NCBI GenBank assembly: GCA_028023455.1
Contig: JAQFVV010006426.1
Span: 374,001-438,000 of the forward strand
Reading direction: 5' to 3'
Length of the DNA: 64,000 nucleotides
From: Epiperipatus broadwayi
Taxonomy: Eukaryota > Onychophora > Udeonychophora > Euonychophora > Peripatidae
Position numbers and translations under genes: made by a program. The notes under the pieces were generated by a model, which was given only the letters and a program-made list of their open reading frames with translations, made no database searches and was not told where the DNA came from. This document shows positions 57,231 to 64,000 of the stretch, piece after piece; position 1 is the first letter of the stretch, and the number at the start of each line of letters is the position of its first letter.

Positions 57231-57700
57231 GGCAAATGAAATTCCAAAAAGGTGTTAAGGTTTTGTGAAAATGTATAAATAGGCCTTATTTTAAGCAGGA
57301 AGGGATACTCCATCTTGCTTTTGAAGAGCTATTACTATCCAAGTTATAAATTGTTTAATTTTACCATGTCCGGCTAAAGTCAGGCAAAATTTTGCTGCCG
57401 TTCCCATGATGGAACGCCGAAGTTCAATCCATCCAATGCCGAAGCAACAACCAAGAAGCTTATACCAAATGAAAGATGCCGTACGCCGCTAAAAGGGACT
57501 TGCTTTCGATCCAACACCATTTTAAAATCATCTCCCAACTAAATTGAAGATGCTACAAGCTGCCAAAGAACTCACCTTCGTTCCAGTTTGAATCTACAGG
57601 AGAACTGTTTTAATATTTAAAATCGCAGAGCTCTGTGTTAATTTCAAAAACAATCATTATTTCTTCAAAATCAGGTTAGCTAACCATATTATTGTAACTT
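57231..57700 (+). promoter_or_regulatory. Promoter- or LTR-like island
   Basis: A TATA box (TGTATAAATAGGCC, near 57270) is followed within ~100 bp by a GC-richer stretch (57360-57600) that has an open frame of about 42 codons containing MMERRSSIHPMPKQQP, ended by a stop at ~57490. A single-copy LTR fragment or a small host promoter are both possible; no second LTR lies in the window. Confidence 0.35.
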
Positions 57701-57865
57701 CTTTCTAAATTGTTTTCCAAATAATATTTAAATTCTATAAAATGAAATACTTTTGCAAATTTCTTTATTAATTCAATATTGTAAACTCTTTCTAAATAGT
57801 ATTTGAAATCTATAAATGAAATGCTTTTGCTAAATTTCTTTGTTAATTAATATTTTGCTATATAA
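57690..57865. repeat. ~85-bp tandem duplication
   Basis: ATTGTAACTTCTTTCTAAAT...AAATTTCTTTATTAATTCAA is followed by ATTGTAAACTCTTTCTAAAT...AAATTTCTTTGTTAATTAAT. Confidence 0.75.
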
Positions 57866-59010
57866 ACTAATCACTGCAGTATATTTACCTTTCTGTTGCT
57901 TATTTTAATAATTATTAATTATGCCTATGTTTCAAAATGGCGTGCATTTACTTATAGAATATGTTTCTAAAGATATAATTTAAAATCCTCGTAGTATTTT
58001 ATTATAGCGCCATTTAGCGTGCTGTTTCGAAACCCAAATTTATAAATAATGGCGATCCTTTTTGCTCATTATTTTGTTATTTAGTAATGTGACAGTCAGA
58101 TGATGTATGTTGGTTTAACCCAGTTCAAATACTAGGCAAAAGTACCTTGAGGCCATCCATACGTGAGATATTAAATCAAGAATACTATGACCTCTGTCCT
58201 ATTTGCCTATTTTCGAGGCTAATTACGAACAAATAACATTATCTGAGACACACATAAATTATTTTCTCACTGGCCACAAAGCTTAGCAACAGAGGTAGAG
58301 ACATGGACAGGAACACCTATGGAGCTAAATAGTTAAATGTGCAGTAAAAGTACTAAGAAACATGTGTTTTGCGTGCCTGGATCATTGGAAAAGTAAAATA
58401 AAGCATTATAATAAAATTAGGAAACTCAAGCTTTTGATAGTTAAATAATATGTTTAATTAACAACTTTAAAATATGAATAATGATTTAATGGCCTCCGCT
58501 ATTCCCCTAAATTAATGAAAACTAATTAGACAATAAAAACAGATTAATATGTTTGCGGTCTAAATCTTTTCTTCCCAATTTTATTAAAATTGTCAACACG
58601 AATCTCCTCGATAAAGTACAATAATAAAAATCTTTCACAAAGCATTTTTTAATTGATTTGCACTAAAACAGAGTTTAAAAATTATTTAAAACGTATATAG
58701 CTAAATCTGATATACGTAATAAGCCAGTGGCGGACAAAAGAGGCATTATCGAGGCGATCAAGTTGGCAAACAAAGGAAACTTAATGGTATGGAATTTAGA
58801 AACGTAAATAAATTTGGAAAGAGATTTTAAATGAAAAAATTAACTTTTAAACTTAACCGCAATGGACTACAAAATATATATACATGTTAGTAATGAAGAA
58901 TAGTGAAGGAAAAAGGGTTAAATATATATATAGATGATCACGCAATATATATATCTAAGACTAGTCTAATAAAAATGGTTACATAACAAATATAATTAAA
59001 TACAACATTT
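57866..59010. other. Non-coding DNA, nothing recognised
   Basis: A stretch near 58720-58800 is open and more codon-like (KPVADKRGIIEAIKLANKGN on plus) but has no start, splice pair or homolog that I can see. Confidence 0.4.
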
Positions 59011-59084
59011 CCTAAATACAATTCAATGAAGCAATTAAAAAAAGGTATGAACAAAAAAGGGTAGAAAGTAAATAGTTCAATGGA

Positions 59085-59530
59085 GGAGAGATATGATTAC
59101 CATCCTGGTTCCTTGCTCCTGTTCGGCGTCGTCGTGGTTTGATCCAACCGTCGATAGGTATTTGTCCGGACAATGAAAATGGAAATATGTAGCATGGTTT
59201 CATGAAAAGTCCTACAGACACTGCACAGAGTTCAGATTACTATTGGGTGGATACTATGGCATTTTGGATGGTATTGAGGAACCTCAGCGATAGGCAAAGC
59301 TATTTATTTGCCTAGCCAAGCATAGTAGAATCCATAAAATTCATATGACTTTTAGCTTGAGCATGTTCAAACTTCTCCATGATTTTGAAGACAGTTGTAT
59401 AACTTTTTGGAATAAAATCTCCACAAGCAAAATCTGAAAGAGTTCTCCAAAGAGAAACCTGAATGCCAGCAAGAAAACTCTGAATAACCAAGTCTTTTGT
59501 TCTCACTTTTATTTATACCCTCTTTGTCAG
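59085..59530 (-). other. Possible LTR fragment with leader
   Basis: On the minus strand: TATAAATAAAAG (near 59517), a 64-codon frame beginning MRTKDLVIQSFLAGIQVS, then GCAAATAAATAGC (polyadenylation-like, near 59305), and further on GACGCCGAACAGGAGC, which recalls a retroelement primer-binding region. The two minus-strand frames (59506-59312 and 59221-59012) are in phase but separated by stops. No partner LTR in the window. Confidence 0.3.
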
Positions 59531-60340
59531 CTACCTTCTATTGTTTGTATGATCTTAGATCTTGATAAGCCCACCCACTTGCTCCTTTGTTTCAAGATAA
59601 CATTTTCTAAAAATAACTTTTACTTTTTTATTCTAAATTTCTTTTTTTAAAGTTTGAATTTTATTAATTAAAAAAGAAAGAAAGAGAAGGCCATCTTTAA
59701 TTTGACTTGAATGGGCTCACTAATTACAAACATACATTGTTTTAGAAAATGTTGGCGGGCTTATCTCAAAATAAATCATAGGCATATTTTAACAAGATTT
59801 TAACAAAAAAAGATCTTATTTTTTTATAATAAAATAAGCATTTTTAAAATAAGCATTTTTATTTCAGCAGAATTTTGCATTAACTCATATATATACGCTT
59901 GACATATATATATATATATGTTTGACTAATAGGTTTGACAAGTAATTTTTATTAACAGAAATTTAATCTTGAAATGGAATTTATTTAAAATATTTAAATG
60001 CAATACAAATTATATAAACGTAATTAATTTTAGCTTTGCTGATATTGGACTATAAACTTAATTCAGGTCTATAATACTAACTAAGTTTATAGAAGGCTGT
60101 GAAGCATGGATCGGATTTCAGATCCATTGCTTCAGTAAATTAATTAATATAAATATAAAATGTGGCTTATAAATCCAAATTTTCAACCTTTAATTATTAT
60201 GTTACTAAAGATTAAACTAGCCTGGAGTGTAATCATAAGTATATTTTTTAGTAAAGTATTCGTAAGTCCCTTATTAAATATACTTTTCCCCCTTTTAAAA
60301 GTTTATTAGTTATAGATAACTAAAGAGATTGAACAGGATA
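59531..60340. other. AT-rich non-coding DNA
   Basis: (AT)n runs near 59885-59925. Nothing else recognised. Confidence 0.5.
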
Positions 60341-60344
60341 AAGT

Positions 60345-60900
60345 AAAGTTTGTATATATATATATTACCGTCAGTAGCATATCGTATTTCTCATGCTACA
60401 GAGTTGGCTCTTTTGATCAAGCTGAAAACTAGTGTTTATTTGATGTATAGTATTAATTTAATAATATACTTCGGCTTGGCGGATGTGAAATTTATTAATA
60501 TTTTCTCGTTGTGCTGTTTTTTATATATATATAAGATGGAACCACGGTAAGTCCAGCCCATCTTCCTCTTTCTGGGTAGTGCTGTAGCTAAGTCTACGCT
60601 ACGGGCTAGATTAGCACGTAAGTCCCCCGCCTCTGAACCAAATAAAGGTTCTCCATTAGCAGCATGACGACCGGTTATTGGGTAAACCATTGTTGGTCAC
60701 AAAAACCCTAAAAAAATATTTTTCCATCCGCAGAGCCACTTTATTATATTTTACTTGTGCCAAGCATATTAGTAAAATCGTTATAGCCAACTCTTTCCTC
60801 CCTAATATGCAATCTTCGGCATTGAACCGAAGCATTCTTGAAAAACCGTTCGATCTTAAGCTATCTGGGATGCTTTACAAGCGCATATTTAATATATAAA
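60345..60900 (+). other. GC-richer island of unknown nature
   Basis: 60535-60700 is markedly less AT-rich. The plus strand has ATGGAACCACG|GTAAGTCCAG, an ATG-led exon end with a consensus donor. The minus strand is open over the same bases (GEPLFGSEAGDLRANLARSV, frame 60690-60436). Both readings cannot be right. Could be a retroelement leader or a small first exon. Confidence 0.25.
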
Positions 60901-61380
60901 TTTATTATAATTAGACGTATTATTAAGCTTCACTCCAGACTTGGTTTGATTTCATGTAAAATAGCCACTCGAACTGATTATAAAAGGACATAACTAATAA
61001 GTGAATGTAGTGATTAGTTGTATAGCGTGATATTTGTTTCCATTAAATAATGGCCACAAATCTATTTGCCAACATATCAATTATTGTTTAAATGGCCTAG
61101 AGTAATGTTACTTAATAAATAAAAATGCCTGCGTGCATTTGGCAAATACTAAATAATGGTTCTATCAAATTATACAGTATATGAAATTGTAAATAAGTAT
61201 TTTTAATTCATCATATATCAGTTTCTGTCTCATTATTAAATCAATCCAATTCACTAATTGCCCATAGTTATTCATTAGTAAAACCCCTATTAACTAATAT
61301 TAGATTTTATCTTTGGAATGTCTATAGTATTAAGTTGTTTATATATATGTTTAAGTCCATGAGTCTTGTTGTTTTCTCCG
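60901..61380. other. AT-rich non-coding DNA
   Basis: No feature recognised. Confidence 0.5.
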
Positions 61381-61384
61381 ATTT

Positions 61385-61580
61385 GCTAGCGGGCCAGATT
61401 AAGAATTAATTCTCGTGTGCCATCATTGTTATATTGTCCATTAGATGTTTGATCTGGGGCTTGGAGAGTGGGTTCAAATCCAGCCTGGTTCCTGACCTAA
61501 ATCTCGGGCTTGACTGGGTTTGAAGTACATTTTTTGAGTTCCAGCTCGTGTTAGATGGATAAGCATATTTTGACCGGCAC
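61385..61580 (+). mobile_element. SINE-like sequence
   Basis: GAGTGGGTTCAAATCCAGCC is a perfect pol III B box. A plausible but weak A box (TTGCTAGCGGGCC) lies ~95 bp upstream, which is long for a tRNA. The tail (TGACCTAAATCTCGGGCTTG...) could be a SINE body. Single copy in the window. Confidence 0.4.
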
Positions 61581-61581
61581 A

Positions 61582-61974
61582 ATATTAACTAATGAACGTA
61601 TATATAAATCCACACATTATTCACTTTCCAACATTTCAACTGTTTTTTACATCATTAGTACAGTCATTTTCAAGGATCTACATTAACAAAAAAAAAATAT
61701 CTTTACATAATACTCTAAATACAAAAATCTCTTATATCAACATTAACATATCAAATCCATTATAATAAAACATTAATTATACATTAATATGTTTTATTAT
61801 AATGGATTTGATATATTAATAATATATGAAAGAGATTTTAGTATTTAGAGTAAAGCTATATATTTTTTTTGTTGCAGATCCTTGAAAATGACTGTAATAA
61901 CGATGTAAAAAACAGTTGAAACATTGGAAAGTGGATAATATGTGAATTTATTTATATATTCATTAGTTAATATA
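61582..61974. mobile_element. Palindromic (foldback) MITE, ~390 bp
   Basis: ATATTAACTAATGAA and TTCATTAGTTAATAT are perfect inverted ends. Internal pairs include CAACATTTCAACTGTTTTTT with AAAAACAGTTGAAACATTGG, CAGTCATTTTCAAGGATCT with AGATCCTTGAAAATGACTG, and CATATCAAATCCATTATAAT with ATTATAATGGATTTGATATA. The centre is near 61778. Non-coding. Confidence 0.85.
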
Positions 61975-64000
61975 TAGAAATAAAGTTTGTGGAAAAAAAT
62001 AAGAAGTTTATGCATTTCTTTATAATAATCTAAATGTGAATTAACACTAATAAAAAAGATTAGATTCTATACATTATTTGCAATATTCGGATATCTTATT
62101 AGAAACAAAGACTGATTGAGTCTGATATATTCTGCTGGCAATTGTATGAATAGTGATCTATTATTTGACTGATTTTTTCTACTACTTAAAGGCATTTTCA
62201 CTATTGAATATCAAGCTTTTATAAACATACACAAGTCAGGAAGTGACCAAAACACATCAATTTCAATTAGATCACTTCCACATCAAGCAATAGTTTAGAT
62301 GTACTCTGATAAAGTCTTTGCCAATATCACAATTCAATAGCATCTATGTCTTCCCATTGATAAAGAATATTTCTGATCTTTATAAATTGTTATTCTAAAA
62401 TAAAATGCATACATGACAAAGATATGGTTGAAAAGGAAATAACTCAAATGAATACAGAATATATGGTATGAATAGTAGCACAACTTAACATTTGGGGCTT
62501 GCAACAGAAATTCAAAATGGGCTTTTCCGCATGTATATGCATTTCTTTATGTGTAATATATATTTTTTATTTTTTATTTTTTGACTATTGTTTATTTTTC
62601 AAGCAAAATAAAAATAGAAAAGAATCAAATTTTATATTAAAAAAAACGAAGAAACCTTGTCTTAAAAACATATTTCGAATAATTAAATCAAACTTAAATA
62701 CAAATATCAAGTTTTATTATATACATTTTTATTGTTGTTATAATAAATTCTTTTATTTAATGTGTTACCCTCCTCCCTAATTTTTTGCTACTCTCTTATT
62801 TTACTGCTATTATTGCTAAATTGGAGAGATGTTTTCCAGTGCTTCAGTAGTTTAATTTTTATTAATTAATGATAGTCTATTTTCAGATTAGGATGATTGG
62901 TCATGTGTTTACATGCATGGACCTAGAGGCTAGTACTTCTACATCTCAATGTAGCTATATACTCTTGATTATGAATGATTCTCATTTTTGTGTGATCGAA
63001 TTACCTGCATGTTTGCAGAATTGTTTTAGAAATAAAACATTCCATGTTGGTAGGTTATGAGTATTATGTAAAATCAAGCTCTATTCAGGTTTATAGAAAA
63101 TTGGCATAAGGTACGTATTGATGATGTTTCCTTATATGGTCATTCAAATATTTTTTTTACATCCTGCTTCTGATTGCTACAAATGTTGTAGATCATACCA
63201 CCTAGTAAATGATTGGAGTCATTTGAATTTATTTTATATCTAAAGAAAGTCTTTGATCTTGTGATTAATTGAAATCCAAAACAAAGTATTAAGCTTGTAC
63301 TCATATACTATAGACCATGTGATAAGAACTTTGTTAAAATATATTTTTAAAAAATGCTTGAATCATTAGAATCAAACAGTGATTATGCAATCTTTATTCT
63401 GAAATAATTAGGCTTTTATTTAATATCAAAATCTCGATATTGTTGACATTCTGCATTCTTAATTATGTGATTATGAATGGAGTCAGCTTTGCTTTCTGGA
63501 TGATTAATGATTATACTCATAGAGGAAAATGGAAGTGCTATGTCATTCAGCTGATAAAGGGAGCCATAAGCAGATAAGAATCATAGTGAAAAATATGCCA
63601 TATTGTAGAAAAAATGCTTGAATTAGAACAATTATTTCTTTAACATTTAACTTTGCATCAATGTTAAAGGATTATATTCAAAAAGTAATTAAAAAAAAAA
63701 ACAAATTCTATGAGAGAGAACTTTGAGATATATCTACAATTCTAAATGTTCCTGTTGGAAGAATTGATCTGTTTACACTCGTTTTACACTCTTCAGACTG
63801 AGAAAGAGAGAGGCATTTATTCATTTTAAAATAAAATTACCTTTTTTTTTTTTTACAGGCAGTATATTTTTTCTTGATGGTTTTTGATTGAGATTCAATA
63901 TAGCTCTAAAATATTTCTCTTCATTCTTAAAAATGTCTACATCAAGGAAAAATCATTCAATGTGTATTTACCATATTTTTCAAATAAAATAATATTTATT
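61975..64000. other. AT-rich non-coding DNA
   Basis: No gene recognised. A strong acceptor-like T-run plus ACAG ends at ~63859, but the following frame stops quickly. Confidence 0.45.

Noticed and set aside
60436-60690. 84-codon minus ORF as a gene
   Set aside because: Half of it runs through AT-rich sequence and the plus strand has an equally plausible reading; kept only as an unassigned island.
62499-62780. 93-codon plus ORF
   Set aside because: Composition (Phe, Tyr, Lys, Asn) is that of AT-rich noise; no family resemblance.

Overview
The window is eukaryotic and very AT-rich, with long A/T runs and no prokaryote-style operons. tRNA-derived SINEs with target-site duplications, LINE and Penelope-like fragments, LTR elements and many foldback MITEs point to an invertebrate animal with a repeat-dense genome. 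I cannot name the phylum from sequence alone. I found no convincing complete host gene. Two short exon-like intervals (5033-5099 and 6170-6202) are the only host-coding hints, and they are weak.

Layout. 1-12.2 kb: AT-rich intergenic or intronic DNA with two SINEs, two copies of a foldback MITE family, a tandem duplication (8.0-8.8 kb) and a 0.5-kb palindrome (10.0-10.5 kb). 12,293-24,976: one LTR retrotransposon with 2.1-2.5-kb LTRs, a PBS and a single gag-like gene but no pol. Its 5' LTR carries an antisense LINE tail. Its 3' LTR is split by a 5.4-kb giant inverted-repeat element (17,502-22,883) flanked by a probable 8-bp duplication. 25-35 kb: foldback MITEs, a decayed LINE, the 3' end of a Penelope-like element (PLE) with a GIY-YIG domain and a hammerhead-like motif, and a second decayed LINE broken by a MITE. 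35-48 kb: a hAT-type MITE with TSDs, a LINE 3' end, a mariner transposase remnant, a TA-flanked TIR element, a PLE with reverse transcriptase, GIY-YIG and an inverted 5' tip, a TIR element filled by a ~160-bp satellite, and a third decayed LINE. 49.3 kb: a SINE with a perfect 14-bp TSD. 51,419-56,708: a second gag-only LTR element on the minus strand, with ~1.9-kb LTRs and a PBS. 57-64 kb: LTR- or promoter-like islands, a SINE-like sequence and a 390-bp palindrome.

How it fits together. Almost everything recognisable is mobile DNA. The two LTR elements carry PBS sites and gag-like proteins that share an N-terminal motif, but lack pol, so they presumably relied on an autonomous partner elsewhere. 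The SINEs presumably used LINE machinery. The nesting gives a relative order: LTR element first, then the foldback element and the LINE tail inside its LTRs; an old LINE first, then a MITE inside it.
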